A stretch of 64,000 nucleotides of DNA. It comes from Paraburkholderia sp. (GTDB lineage: Bacteria > Pseudomonadota > Gammaproteobacteria > Burkholderiales > Burkholderiaceae). Numbering within the stretch: the first letter of the stretch is position 1; every line of letters begins with the position of its first letter. Position numbers and translations under genes: made by a program. The stretch is taken from NCBI GenBank assembly GCA_004322045.1, contig SCRN01000043.1, positions 124,001-188,000 on the forward strand, written 5' to 3'. Below are positions 26,658 to 35,445 of the stretch, piece by piece. Below the pieces are notes generated by a model. It was not told where the DNA came from. It was given only the letters and a program-made list of their open reading frames with translations, and ran no database searches.

Positions 26658-27572
26658 ATGGCAGATATTCAAAACGCGGCGCCGCAGAGCGTCACGCCGC
26701 CAAGCGGGCGCGCCCTCGCGCTACGCGAGTTCTGGCATAACTTCTCGCGCAACCGCGGCGCGGTGGGGGCCGGCGCGATCGTCCTCGTGCTCGTCATCGT
26801 CGCGATCTTCGCGCCGCTCATCGCGCCGCATAGCCCGGTCGAGCAGTATCGCGATTACGTCAAGATCCCACCCGCCTGGCTCGACGGCGGTAACTGGAAA
26901 TTCTTGCTCGGCACCGATGAGGCGGGCCGCGACATCCTCTCGCGCCTCATGTTCGGTGCGCGCATGTCGTTCTGGATCGGCTGCGTGTCGGTCGTGCTCG
27001 CGCTCATCCCGGGCATCGTGCTCGGCCTGTGCGCGGCGTTCTTCGAGTGGGCCGATACGCCGATCATGCGCGCGATGGACGTCTTGCTCGCATTGCCGTC
27101 GCTGCTGCTCGCGGTGGCCGTCGTGGCCATCATCGGGCCGGGGCTGGCCAACACGATGTTCGCGATCGCGATCGTTGCGCTGCCCGGCTACGTGCGCTTG
27201 ACGCGAGCGTCCGCGCAGGGCGAATTGCAGAAGGAGTACGTGACGGCCTCGCGCGTGGCCGGTGCAGGCACGCCGCGGCTCATGTTCTCTCAAGTATTGC
27301 CCAATTGCACCGCGCCGCTGATCGTGCAGGCCACGCTCGGTTTCTCGTCGGCGATTCTCGATGCGGCCGCATTGGGCTTCCTCGGCTTGGGCGTGCAGCC
27401 GCCGACGGCCGAATGGGGTGCGATGCTGGCATCGGCGCGCGATTACATCGACAATGCCTGGTGGATCGTGACGATGCCGGGCATGGCGATTCTCATTTCG
27501 GTGCTCGCGATCAATCTGCTCGGCGACGGGCTGCGCGACGCGCTCGATCCGAAACTGAAACGGATGGCTTGA
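26658..27572 (+). CDS. dppC: Dipeptide ABC transporter permease DppC
   Basis: A 304-residue permease, the partner of DppB. A polar N-terminus leads into the first helix ([20 protein letters not shown]); the characteristic [20 protein letters not shown] motif and the EAA loop ([20 protein letters not shown]) are present, and the C-terminal [17 protein letters not shown] is typical. The start codon follows AAGGAGC. It ends two bases before dppD, so translation is probably coupled. Confidence 0.96.
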   Translation: MADIQNAAPQSVTPPSGRALALREFWHNFSRNRGAVGAGAIVLVLVIVAIFAPLIAPHSPVEQYRDYVKIPPAWLDGGNWKFLLGTDEAGRDILSRLMFGARMSFWIGCVSVVLALIPGIVLGLCAAFFEWADTPIMRAMDVLLALPSLLLAVAVVAIIGPGLANTMFAIAIVALPGYVRLTRASAQGELQKEYVTASRVAGAGTPRLMFSQVLPNCTAPLIVQATLGFSSAILDAAALGFLGLGVQPPTAEWGAMLASARDYIDNAWWIVTMPGMAILISVLAINLLGDGLRDALDPKLKRMA

Positions 27573-27574
27573 AC

Positions 27575-28588
27575 ATGAACGATCTTTTGACCATCCGGAA
27601 CCTGGCCGTCACCTTCGGCGGCGCACCGGCTGTCGACGGCGTGAGTTTCTCGGTCGCGCCGGGAGAAGTCGTGGGCGTCGTCGGCGAATCGGGCTCGGGC
27701 AAGAGCGTGACGATGATGGCGTTGATGGGGCTCATCGACGCGCCCGGCGTCGTCACGGCCGACGAAATCACGTTCGACGGCAAGGACTTGCTGCGCGCAT
27801 CCGCAAAAGCGCGCCGCAGGATCATCGGCAAAGACGTGGCGATGGTGTTCCAGGACGCGCTGACGAGCCTGAACCCGAGCTACACCGTCGGCTATCAAAT
27901 CAAAGAAGTGCTGAAGCTGCACGGCGGCTTGCGTGGTTCGGCGCTCGATCGCCGGGCGCTCGACCTGCTCGACCAGGTCGGCATTCCCGATGCCAAGAAT
28001 CGCATCGGCGCCTATCCGCATCAGATGTCGGGCGGGATGAATCAGCGGGTCATGATTGCGATGGCGGTTGCGTGCAATCCGAAGCTGCTGATCGCCGATG
28101 AGCCCACGACGGCGCTCGACGTGACGATCCAAGCGCAGATCATGGATCTGCTCGTCACGCTGCAAAAGGAGCGCGGCATGGCGCTCGTGCTGATTTCCCA
28201 CGATCTGGCTGTCGTGTCGCAAGTCGCGCAGCGCGTGGCCGTCATGTACGCCGGCGAAGTGATCGAGACGAATCGCGTGCCCGATATTTTCGCCCGGCCC
28301 CATCATCCGTACACGGAAGCGCTGCTCGCCGCGATTCCCGAGCACAATCGCGGCGCTAAACGCTTGTCGGCGTTGCCGGGCATGGTGCCGGGGCGCGACG
28401 ACCGGCCGAGCGGGTGCCTCTTTGCGCCGCGTTGCAAGTATGTCGTCGACGATTGCCGCAAGGGCCGGCCGGAGCTCGACGCGCCCGAGCCGCAGCACCC
28501 GCATGCGCGCGCACGCTGCATCAAACCGCTGAATCTCGATGCCGCCCGACCCAGCACGAGTACCACTGAACACGGAGGCGCCCGATGA
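27575..28588 (+). CDS. dppD: Dipeptide ABC transporter ATP-binding protein DppD
   Basis: A 337-residue ATPase on the cytoplasmic side of the importer. Walker A is GESGSGKS, the signature is SGGMNQR, Walker [13 protein letters not shown], and the H-loop lies in LISHDLAVV. The C-terminal oligopeptide-transporter extension with the Cys pattern [14 protein letters not shown], which can hold an Fe-S cluster in this subfamily, is present. It starts two bases after dppC and overlaps dppF by four bases (ATGA). Confidence 0.96.
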   Translation: MNDLLTIRNLAVTFGGAPAVDGVSFSVAPGEVVGVVGESGSGKSVTMMALMGLIDAPGVVTADEITFDGKDLLRASAKARRRIIGKDVAMVFQDALTSLNPSYTVGYQIKEVLKLHGGLRGSALDRRALDLLDQVGIPDAKNRIGAYPHQMSGGMNQRVMIAMAVACNPKLLIADEPTTALDVTIQAQIMDLLVTLQKERGMALVLISHDLAVVSQVAQRVAVMYAGEVIETNRVPDIFARPHHPYTEALLAAIPEHNRGAKRLSALPGMVPGRDDRPSGCLFAPRCKYVVDDCRKGRPELDAPEPQHPHARARCIKPLNLDAARPSTSTTEHGGAR

Positions 28589-29604
28589 ACGCAGTACCGG
28601 AAGTTTCGCGCGCGCCGCGGGATGAGCAAGACCTCGTACTGATCGCCGATCAGTTGACCAAGCACTATGCCGTTCGGCGCGGCATGTTCGGCCAAGGGAC
28701 GGTCAAAGCGCTCAACGGCGTCTCGTTTTCGCTCGTGCGCGGCAAGACGCTTGCTGTCGTCGGCGAATCAGGGTGCGGCAAATCGACGCTCGCCCGGCAA
28801 TTGACGATGATCGAGCCGCCCACCTCGGGGCGCTTGCTCGTGGAAGGTGAGGATGTTGCCGGCGCCGATCATGCGAAGATCGCGCAGTTGCGTCGCCGGG
28901 TGCAGATGGTGTTTCAGAACCCGTTCGCCTCGCTCAATCCGCGCAAGACGGTCGAGCAGACCCTGGCCGAGCCGTTGCAGATCAACTCGCAGCTGAGCGC
29001 GGCCGAGCGCGCGAGCCGCGTGGCGCATATGATGCGCACGGTCGGATTGCGGCCTGAGCATGCGAAACGCTACCCGCACATGTTTTCGGGCGGACAAAGG
29101 CAGCGCATCGCGATCGCTCGTGCGATGATTCTGGAGCCGCGCATTCTGGTGGCGGACGAGCCCGTTTCGGCGCTCGACGTTTCCATCCAGGCGCAGATTC
29201 TGAATCTCTTTATGGACTTGCAAGAGCAGTTCAAGACGAGCTACGTCTTCATTTCGCACAATTTGGCGGTCGTCGAGCATATCGCCGACGATGTCATGGT
29301 CATGTACTTCGGCGGCGTGGCCGAATTGGGCGATAAGAAGACGGTTTTCGCCAAGCCACGGCATCCCTACACGCGCTCGCTGATGTCGGCGACGCCGGCC
29401 ATCTTCGAAGTCGATCGGCGTGCGCAGATCAAGCTGCAAGGCGAAATGCCGTCGCCGCTCGATCCGCCCTCGGGCTGCACGTTTCATCAGCGCTGCCCGT
29501 ATGCGATCGAGCGGTGCCGCGTGGAGGAGCCGAAGCTGCGTGAAGTCGATGGCCGGCTCGTGTCGTGCCATCGTGCCGAGGAGGTGGGGGACGTGGATGC
29601 CTGA
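28585..29604 (+). CDS. dppF: Dipeptide ABC transporter ATP-binding protein DppF
   Basis: A 339-residue second ATPase of the importer. Walker [10 protein letters not shown], signature [15 protein letters not shown], Walker [15 protein letters not shown] and H-loop [12 protein letters not shown] are intact; the C-terminal extension carries the cysteine pattern [14 protein letters not shown]. It overlaps dppD by four bases and the following TraB gene by eight. Two short stretches of this gene, 29158-29188 and 29240-29270, reappear as near-identical fragments inside the genomic island at 33445-33556. Confidence 0.96.
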   Translation: MNAVPEVSRAPRDEQDLVLIADQLTKHYAVRRGMFGQGTVKALNGVSFSLVRGKTLAVVGESGCGKSTLARQLTMIEPPTSGRLLVEGEDVAGADHAKIAQLRRRVQMVFQNPFASLNPRKTVEQTLAEPLQINSQLSAAERASRVAHMMRTVGLRPEHAKRYPHMFSGGQRQRIAIARAMILEPRILVADEPVSALDVSIQAQILNLFMDLQEQFKTSYVFISHNLAVVEHIADDVMVMYFGGVAELGDKKTVFAKPRHPYTRSLMSATPAIFEVDRRAQIKLQGEMPSPLDPPSGCTFHQRCPYAIERCRVEEPKLREVDGRLVSCHRAEEVGDVDA

Positions 29605-30721
29605 AGCGTGGGCGGCGCGTAATCGTGCGCGCCGTTCGCGTCGGGGCGCGCTGGCGGCGGCCCTCGTGCGGCGCGTGCGGGTGCTCGTGCTCGCGTTAGT
29701 CTTCACGCTGGCGATCGATCCGCGCTCGGGCGGCTTGATCGCACCGGCCTTCGCCGGGTCCGCTGCGGCGCCGGTGGTGCAGGCGGCCCCTGGGGCGCCT
29801 GTGGCTCCGGGCGCCACAATTCCGGGCTTTCATGGGCCGCCGCCCGACTTCGGCGGGACGAGCGCGAGCGGGCCGGTGCGGGCCGAGCCGGCGCACATGC
29901 CGTTTTACGTCGCGACGAAAGGCACGACGACGATCTACGTGCTGGGAACATTGCACGTGGGCGACCCTTACGACTACCCGCGAAGCCAACCGTTTCGGCC
30001 GCCTATCTTGGCTGCGTTGGCGGCATCGCCTACGCTCGCGCTCGAAATTTCGCCGGACGACCTGCTTCAATCGCAAGACGACGTATCGAAGTACGGCGTC
30101 TGCTCGTATGCATGCTTGCCGCGTCTATTGCCCGATGCACTGTGGCGGCGCCTGGCGTGGCGCTTGCGCGGCAATCAGGCCGCGCTCGAGGAAATCAAAA
30201 AGACGCGGCCCTGGCTCGCTGCATTGCTGGTCGAAACCTACGATTCGATCGCGGCCGGCTTGCAAACGGAATACGGAACCGAAGCGCAACTGCAGAATGT
30301 GTATTTGCGCACGCGCGGAAAAGTGGTCGGGCTCGAGACGTTGGCGGAGCAAATGCGCGCGTTCACGAGTCTGACGCTTGCCCAACAGCGCGAGATGCTG
30401 GCTCAGGATCTTGCGCAGACGCCTGCGCAGAATATCGACGACGTGAAGACGCTGCACCGGCTTTGGCGTGTGGGCGACGCCGACGCGATCGCGGCATGGG
30501 CGTCGGCGAAGTCGGAGCGGCTTGCGCGCACGCCGGAGATTGCGCGTGCGCTCGACAACCGCATCGTCTACGAGCGCAACCGGCGTTTCGTCACGCGGAT
30601 GACGGCGATCGCCGCTCCCAATCGCCCGGTGTTCGTGGCGATCGGCTCGCTGCATTTGGGTGGGCCGAAGGGGGTGTTGAACTTGTTGCGTCAGCGGGGG
30701 TTCGCGGTGGACGCGGGGTAG
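29597..30721 (+). CDS. TraB/GumN family protein, exported
   Basis: A 374-residue protein whose start at 29597 overlaps dppF by eight bases, with GAGGTGGGG upstream. A basic N-terminus and hydrophobic stretch (VRVLVLALVFTLAIDP) form a signal peptide or anchor, followed by a Pro/Gly/Ala-rich linker. The TraB/GumN domain runs from about residue 105: the paired motifs GTLHVGDPYDYP near the start and GSLHLGGPKGVLNLLRQRGF at the very end belong to this presumed metal-dependent hydrolase fold. Its function is not settled in bacteria. It is the last chromosomal gene before the island; a 51-bp piece of it (30548-30598) is copied inverted at 33474-33524. Confidence 0.88.
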   Translation: MPEAWAARNRARRSRRGALAAALVRRVRVLVLALVFTLAIDPRSGGLIAPAFAGSAAAPVVQAAPGAPVAPGATIPGFHGPPPDFGGTSASGPVRAEPAHMPFYVATKGTTTIYVLGTLHVGDPYDYPRSQPFRPPILAALAASPTLALEISPDDLLQSQDDVSKYGVCSYACLPRLLPDALWRRLAWRLRGNQAALEEIKKTRPWLAALLVETYDSIAAGLQTEYGTEAQLQNVYLRTRGKVVGLETLAEQMRAFTSLTLAQQREMLAQDLAQTPAQNIDDVKTLHRLWRVGDADAIAAWASAKSERLARTPEIARALDNRIVYERNRRFVTRMTAIAAPNRPVFVAIGSLHLGGPKGVLNLLRQRGFAVDAG

Positions 30722-30738
30722 GGGGGACCGCCCAACCG

Positions 30739-30856
30739 CGATTCGCCTCTTTCCAGAGATTGCTGACTGGCTAAGGATTATCGATGGCGGGAGACGCGAT
30801 CTGCCTCGCGGCCCTACCTCTGGCAGTAACCCATGCAGGCTTGGCGGCGGAAGCGA
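30739..30856 (+). pseudogene. Relic of an MFS transporter 5' end
   Basis: Read in frame this gives SFQRLLTG, a TAA stop at 30772-30774, then GLSMAGDAICLAALPLAVTH. That is clearly related to the N-terminus of the intact MFS gene at 40419 (SFRMLLTGQGLSMAGDAVCL), with the Gln codon replaced by a stop. About 105 bases are recognisable, at roughly three-quarters nucleotide identity to the intact gene, so it derives from a related but distinct copy rather than a recent duplication. It then fuses in frame to the ManC relic. Confidence 0.75.
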
Positions 30857-31081
30857 TTTGCGCCGCAAGCCTGGCGGTGCATTCTCAGTACGGAGAGGAC
30901 GTTTGCATCATCGCGATGCCGGCCGACCGCGTAGTCAATGGACTGGACACGCCATCGCATCGCGAATACCGGGACGGACGACCTCATCGTCATCGAGGTG
31001 CAATTTGGCCAATTGCTTTCCGAAGACGACATCGTCCGGTTCGACGATATTTACGGGCGTGGCGAGTTGAACGACGCCTAA
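30857..31081 (+). pseudogene. Relic of mannose-1-phosphate guanylyltransferase (ManC-like)
   Basis: Two pieces are seen. The first reads ICAASLAVHSQYGEDVCIIA then MPADRVV, resembling the MPADH(V/I)I region of ManC nucleotidyltransferases. The second, in the +1 frame, reads RHRIANTGTDDLIVIEVQ followed by LLSEDDIVRFDDIYGR, the diagnostic C-terminal cupin end of ManC, with a TAA at 31079-31081. Several hundred residues between them are missing. ManC makes GDP-mannose, so the ancestral locus had a sugar-nucleotide gene next to an MFS gene. Confidence 0.7.
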
Positions 31082-31093
31082 CGCGGATGGCGC
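31080..31093. repeat. 14-bp direct repeat, left copy, at the island edge
   Basis: AACGCGGATGGCGC occurs here and again at 42751-42764, after the last gene of the island operon. The two copies bracket the intact island genes, 11.67 kb apart. A 14-base match can arise by chance in a 64-kb GC-rich window, so an attachment-site role is only a suggestion. Confidence 0.35.
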
Positions 31094-31164
31094 GCCACGC
31101 GCTCATCCTCGTGGAGGGCGGCTGACAGGAGCGCGGGGGTACCGTGGCGGCCCCCTAGGCCGCA

Positions 31165-32919
31165 CTACAGGCGAGCTTGAAAATCTCCCGGTGATTCCGA
31201 CTCTCGCTCCCACAACGCGCTATACAACCCGCCGCGCGCAATCAACTCGTCGTGAGTGCCATCCTCAACAACCACGCCGTGGTCGAGAACAATTATCCGG
31301 TCGAGTGGAGCGACCATCCTGAGTCGATGGGCAACCACCAATACCGTCGTTGACGCGCAAATTCCGAGCAGTGCGTCACGTATTGTGTCCTCAGTAAGCG
31401 GGTCGAGATTCGCCGTCGCTTCATCGACAATCAGGACCGAAGCGTCCCTCGCGAACGCTCGTGCAATCGCGATCCTTTGCCGCTCGCCGCCAGAAAGGGC
31501 CACACCGTTGCAGCCCACCAACGTATCGTATGAATCAGGTAAGGCGTCAATGAAATCATGCGCGTGAGCCAACCGGGTCGCGCAGTGAATGCCGTGAACG
31601 TCGGCACCGGCATGTCCATACCGCAGATTCTCTAAGATAGATCGATTGAAAAGAAGGGCTTCCTGTGGAATGACGGCGATGTTACTTCGCAGGTTTTCTA
31701 GGCAAATGGCATCGATGCTTTCATCACCGAACCAGATCCTTCCGGAAATCGGCTCGTGTAGCTTGAGCAGCAACCTTAGAATCGTGCTTTTCCCGGCGCC
31801 GGACGGTCCCACTATTCCGATCTTCTGTCCCGCAGGAATTTCCAGCGTCAAATTCTTGATTATCAACTGCTCCGTATCGTAAGCGAATTCAATTCGCTCA
31901 AAGCGTATATCGCGGCCGCGCATGGAATGATGCTCCTTGCAAGTACATGGCGCAGCCTCGGTTTGTTCCAGCAGCGCAAACACGCCATCGTTTAATCGAC
32001 CCCAAAAACCAAAAAAATCGGCAAACCTTTGACTTAGATTGTGTGTGTAATTGATGATGTTGATGATTAACCCAATCGCCATTGCAAATAGGGCTACACC
32101 AATTCCATCTTGCCTGTATAACCAAAATGAAAGAGAGACAACGACGATCGCCAAAATGGCCATGGCGCCGAATTGCGTCCATCGAACCAGTTCGAAATAG
32201 TTGTTTGCGCAGTTGATGGATTCCTTTTCTTTGGTGAGCATCGTCTTCAGGTTCGCTACTTCCCGCGTGGAGCCGTTGAGCAGATCGACGAGCAGGTGAT
32301 TTGCCAAGGTGTCAGAAATATGTGCATTCGTTTCATTTTCACTCTTTGCGGCCCGCAGCGCGTGAGTTGCCCCCATTTTCGCAAACATAAACGAAGCGAC
32401 AAAGTAGATAGAGATCCAACTCGTCATAAATATCCCGAGCCATACGGAAGCGATGAAGAGCATCAGTGCGGCCGAGCAAAGCGCCACCAGCATGGGCCAA
32501 AAATCGAAAATAATGCAACCCAAAATTTGATTAATGGAAACCGATGTTTCGGCAAGTCGATGCGATATAAGCCCTGACGACTGCTTCGAATAAAATGCAT
32601 TCGGATATCGTAGCACGCGTGCGTACAACCACTCTACTGCCCAGTGCCTTTGTTCAGCTAACGTCCGCACAAACATACGGCCGGAGAGCCGCGAATACAC
32701 CATGTCACCTAAGATCAACGTCAAAAACACTGCTAACAGCGTCACCTCCTTCTCGATGGAGGAATCGTGCGAACCGACTGCATCGACTAGTAATCCGAAA
32801 ACAAGAGGGGCCAAAATTCCGCTCGCTGCTTGAAGTAGCTCGAATAGCCCAATCGTAAAATATCTGACGCGATATCGTTTGATGATTGCGCTAAAGAAAG
32901 AAAGTGGTGTGACGTTCAT
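31165..32919 (-). CDS. ABC exporter, fused membrane and ATPase domains
   Basis: A 584-residue half-transporter of the MsbA/lipid-peptide exporter type, acting as a dimer in the inner membrane. The transmembrane domain spans about residues 15-315 with six helices; the ATPase has Walker A GPSGAGKST (371-379), signature LSGGERQ (475-481), Walker B VLIVDE (495-500) and the D-loop ANLD. There is no N-terminal C39 peptidase domain, so it does not itself process leader peptides. Its G+C content is visibly lower than that of flanking core genes. A truncated GT4 glycosyltransferase ends two bases before its start, so it was once part of a glycoconjugate operon; the cargo may be a glycolipid or small glycoside (inference). 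Confidence 0.9.
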   Translation of the reverse strand: MNVTPLSFFSAIIKRYRVRYFTIGLFELLQAASGILAPLVFGLLVDAVGSHDSSIEKEVTLLAVFLTLILGDMVYSRLSGRMFVRTLAEQRHWAVEWLYARVLRYPNAFYSKQSSGLISHRLAETSVSINQILGCIIFDFWPMLVALCSAALMLFIASVWLGIFMTSWISIYFVASFMFAKMGATHALRAAKSENETNAHISDTLANHLLVDLLNGSTREVANLKTMLTKEKESINCANNYFELVRWTQFGAMAILAIVVVSLSFWLYRQDGIGVALFAMAIGLIINIINYTHNLSQRFADFFGFWGRLNDGVFALLEQTEAAPCTCKEHHSMRGRDIRFERIEFAYDTEQLIIKNLTLEIPAGQKIGIVGPSGAGKSTILRLLLKLHEPISGRIWFGDESIDAICLENLRSNIAVIPQEALLFNRSILENLRYGHAGADVHGIHCATRLAHAHDFIDALPDSYDTLVGCNGVALSGGERQRIAIARAFARDASVLIVDEATANLDPLTEDTIRDALLGICASTTVLVVAHRLRMVAPLDRIIVLDHGVVVEDGTHDELIARGGLYSALWERESESPGDFQARL

Positions 32920-32921
32920 TT

Positions 32922-33317
32922 CTAGGTCAACTCTGAATTATCTTGAGAGATGGTACGGCCATCGCCCCAGCGCATCATTCGTTCATCACGAAGAGCGATT
33001 AAAGCGGCTTCTGACGACGGCGCCGCTCCGTTATGACAAGAGCGAATCACTGAGAATATTTCACGTATTCGATGCTGCACGCTGTACCTCTCAACAATTG
33101 TTTCCCGGGCGGCGGTCGCGATTTCCTGGCATCTATTGGTGTGATTTTGAAGATATCGCAATACGTGCGCCGCTTGATCCACCGCACCTTCCTGGTAGAG
33201 GAATCCGTTCTTTCCGTCGCTGATGAGGTCTTTGATACCCGCGATGCAAGGAACAACCGGTACAAGGCGGGCTGGGCGATAGCGAGGTGATTGTATGAGT
33301 GGCCAGGCGTGGGATGC
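32922..33317 (-). pseudogene. C-terminal stump of a GT4 (group 1) glycosyltransferase
   Basis: The frame reads RLVPVVPCIAGIKDLISDGK then NGFLYQEGAVDQAAHVLRYL and ETIVERYSVQHRIREIF, the typical nucleotide-sugar-binding C-terminal domain of GT4 enzymes. A TAG lies just upstream (33318-33320) and no start or N-terminal domain is found, so roughly two thirds of the enzyme is gone. The stop codon is two bases from the ABC exporter start, showing they were once co-transcribed. An in-frame ATG at 33182 would give an 86-residue fragment, probably without function. Confidence 0.75.
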
Positions 33318-33444
33318 CTAAATGGGAAAATTTTCAGACGTTTGCCCGAATTGAGGATAGATAGTTCGCAGCGGTCGCCCGACGGACGCAACCAGCGCCC
33401 GAGCCGCAACGCCTGGTCCGCTTCAGGAGCCAGCAGGAGGGAGG

Positions 33445-33556
33445 GAGCCTGTTTCGGCGCTCGACGTTTCCATCCGCGTGACGAAACGCCGGTTGCGCTC
33501 GTGGACGATGCGGTTGTCGAGCGCTACCACCAAATTGTGCGAAATGAAGACGTAGC
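33445..33556. repeat. Patchwork of three fragments copied from dppF and the TraB gene
   Basis: Three abutting pieces match chromosomal genes 3-4 kb to the left. 33445-33475 matches dppF 29158-29188 in direct orientation, 30 of 31 bases. 33474-33524 matches the reverse complement of 30548-30598 in the TraB gene, 50 of 51. 33526-33556 matches the reverse complement of dppF 29240-29270, 30 of 31. The pieces are too short to code for anything here. Such filler DNA suggests error-prone joining or template switching during island insertion or rearrangement. Confidence 0.85.
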
Positions 33557-34128
33557 ATGTCGTCAAGAACCTGTTCCACCGCCGCAAGTTCCGGTACAAG
33601 GGGGCGACCAAAATTTGATGCGACTGTTCAGCCCGTTCGCCTTGGCGAACTCGGTGACCTTGAAAAATCCGCTTCTCTTGATACATGGGGTCGCCTGCCA
33701 TGTATGAAAATGGAGCGGGTGGATCGCCTATTCGAGCGAAACCCAATCCGGTCGCAACGATATTCTTTCCTGTTCCAGAAATCGAATTGCCCCCTGTTTC
33801 CCCCATTCGGTATCCGTCGTCGATGTGAGCGTCATCTGGTCTGAAAATTTACGCTTTGAGTAACGCGCACGATTCAAGCGGATATATTTCTGCACACGGT
33901 ACGTGCGCTTCATGTCGCGGCCAACCTTGGCAGGCTGTCACAGGTTTCGGGCGCTATTTAAGAGGCATCGTTTGCACGTGCGATCCATTGCTTCGCGCTA
34001 CGCATGTTCGGCGTGCGTTGATTCGTTGAGCCGAGGCATGCCGTTGCCGTGCGTACCGAGATACAGCGTTCGCAGCTCATTTCGTCCTAGTGACATTTAT
34101 AAACAGTTTCGGATACGGGTGATTTGAC
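33557..34128. other. Non-coding remnant DNA before the island operon
   Basis: No intact gene. On the minus strand about 33695-33818 reads SISGTGKNIVATGLGF then ARIGDP, which weakly resembles a PAAR-type repeat (ARxGD), but stops flank it. On the same strand about 33590-33680 reads FFKVTEFAKANGLNSRIKFW before a stop, unassigned. The last 60 bases should hold the promoter of the operon at 34129; TATAAA at 34098-34103 is a possible -10 box without a clear -35. Confidence 0.4.
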
Positions 34129-35445
34129 ATGGAGACACGATTCGGTGAAACGCGAGTGGGGAACGTATCGGCCGGCTGGAATCACCTTCCGGAGATTGGT
34201 TCGACGCAAATTCGTGACGCACGCGGCGCGCGCATACAAACGGCATCGGGCGAGTGGCGCGATGACTACATAATGGGTTGGGGCTCCTGCTTCCTTGGTC
34301 ATGACAGCGCCATCATCAAGGACTCGATAGCTCGATCGATATCGGGCGGTTTCCTTCAGCAATATGAAACGGAGGAGCATCAACGACTGAGTGAGCGCTT
34401 CTGCGCAGTTGTCCCGTGCGCCGAAAAACTCCGCCTCGTGAATTCAGGTCTCGAAGCCACCATGTATGCCACGCGGGTGGCGCGCGCAGTTACCGGAAGG
34501 CGCATGATCCTGAAGTTCGAGGGACATTTTCACGGGCTGAATGATACGCTCACCTGGAATGTTGATTCCTCCGCACGAAGCGGTATCCGTCAAGCGAGTG
34601 GTGAACTCGAGCGCATGGCCGGCACGGTAGGCATTCCGCGCGAACTAGGACTGCTGACAATACCAGTGGCCTGGAACGACCTCGATGCCGTGCAAAGGAT
34701 ATTCGAACTTTACCCCGACGACTTGGCCGGGGTCATTTTGGAGCCGATAGCGCTCAATCTAGGTTGCATCAGGCCGGATGACGGCTTTCTCGAAAGCCTG
34801 CGAGCAATCGCTACCAAGTACGGTGCGCTTTTGATCTTCGACGAAGTGCTGACCGGGTTTCGCGCCAACATTGGTGGCGCGCAAGCGCAACTCGGCGTTG
34901 TTCCGGACATCGCGACATTCGGGAAGGCGTTTGGCTGCGGGATGCCGATCGCTGGCATCGCCGGCCGGGCCGAGTTCATGGATGTCATTGCGCCGCGCGG
35001 GCCGGTTCAAATCAGCGGAACAAACACCGGACGCTACCTCGCAGTGGCTGCCGCGAGCGCTGTTATCGAACATCTCGAACGCAGTGACGCTTTTCAATAC
35101 GTCGCGGCGATGGAGGAGGCGCTGAGGAAAAACTTGGATTCAATATTCGTGAAGCATGGTATTCCGTGCCATATAGACGGTTACGGTGGTCGAATAGGCG
35201 TTCATATGGGATCGTCAGTGCGCCCGCGTTCAATGAGGGATATTGAGAAAACCTACCCTATCGGCTTTGCGCGAAAATTGTTTCATTTGCTGTCGACCGA
35301 GTACGGTTTGTACGGATTCCTAATGCCGCTCATGTATTGTCCGGAGCCAATTACGTTATCGGCCGCGCACACCTCTAACATGATCGGAAATGCATGCGAT
35401 CGTTTGGATTCCGCACTCAATAGACTTGATTACCATGCCGACTAG
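34129..35445 (+). CDS. Class III PLP aminotransferase/aminomutase, GSA-aminomutase-like
   Basis: A 438-residue PLP enzyme and first gene of the island operon. It has the class III layout: LRLVNSGLEATMYATRVARA near residues 101-120, KFEGHFHGLND, the PLP-binding Asp238 in LLIFDEVLTGFR, and the catalytic Lys266 in ATFGKAFGCGMPIAG. These segments follow glutamate-1-semialdehyde 2,1-aminomutase, but the bacterium should have its own hemL elsewhere, and the context of sugar and nucleotide enzymes argues for a secondary role, such as transamination of a small keto-phosphate or keto-sugar (inference). Start at 34129 has only a weak ribosome-binding site. The next gene begins inside its last codons. 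Confidence 0.87.
   Translation: METRFGETRVGNVSAGWNHLPEIGSTQIRDARGARIQTASGEWRDDYIMGWGSCFLGHDSAIIKDSIARSISGGFLQQYETEEHQRLSERFCAVVPCAEKLRLVNSGLEATMYATRVARAVTGRRMILKFEGHFHGLNDTLTWNVDSSARSGIRQASGELERMAGTVGIPRELGLLTIPVAWNDLDAVQRIFELYPDDLAGVILEPIALNLGCIRPDDGFLESLRAIATKYGALLIFDEVLTGFRANIGGAQAQLGVVPDIATFGKAFGCGMPIAGIAGRAEFMDVIAPRGPVQISGTNTGRYLAVAAASAVIEHLERSDAFQYVAAMEEALRKNLDSIFVKHGIPCHIDGYGGRIGVHMGSSVRPRSMRDIEKTYPIGFARKLFHLLSTEYGLYGFLMPLMYCPEPITLSAAHTSNMIGNACDRLDSALNRLDYHAD

Noticed and set aside
31087-31125. 12-codon ORF after the left 14-bp repeat, resembling the start of the ORF at 42758
   Set aside because: Only the shared repeat is similar; too short and without a proper ribosome-binding site.
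33047-33409. 120-residue minus-strand frame beside the GT4 relic
   Set aside because: It reads through the relic in a shifted frame; the GT4 homology is in the other frame, so this is not a gene.
33423-33806. 127-residue minus-strand frame containing [10 protein letters not shown] and LDNRIVHERNRRFVTRM
   Set aside because: It spans the copied dppF and TraB fragments and is an accidental chimera, not a coding gene.
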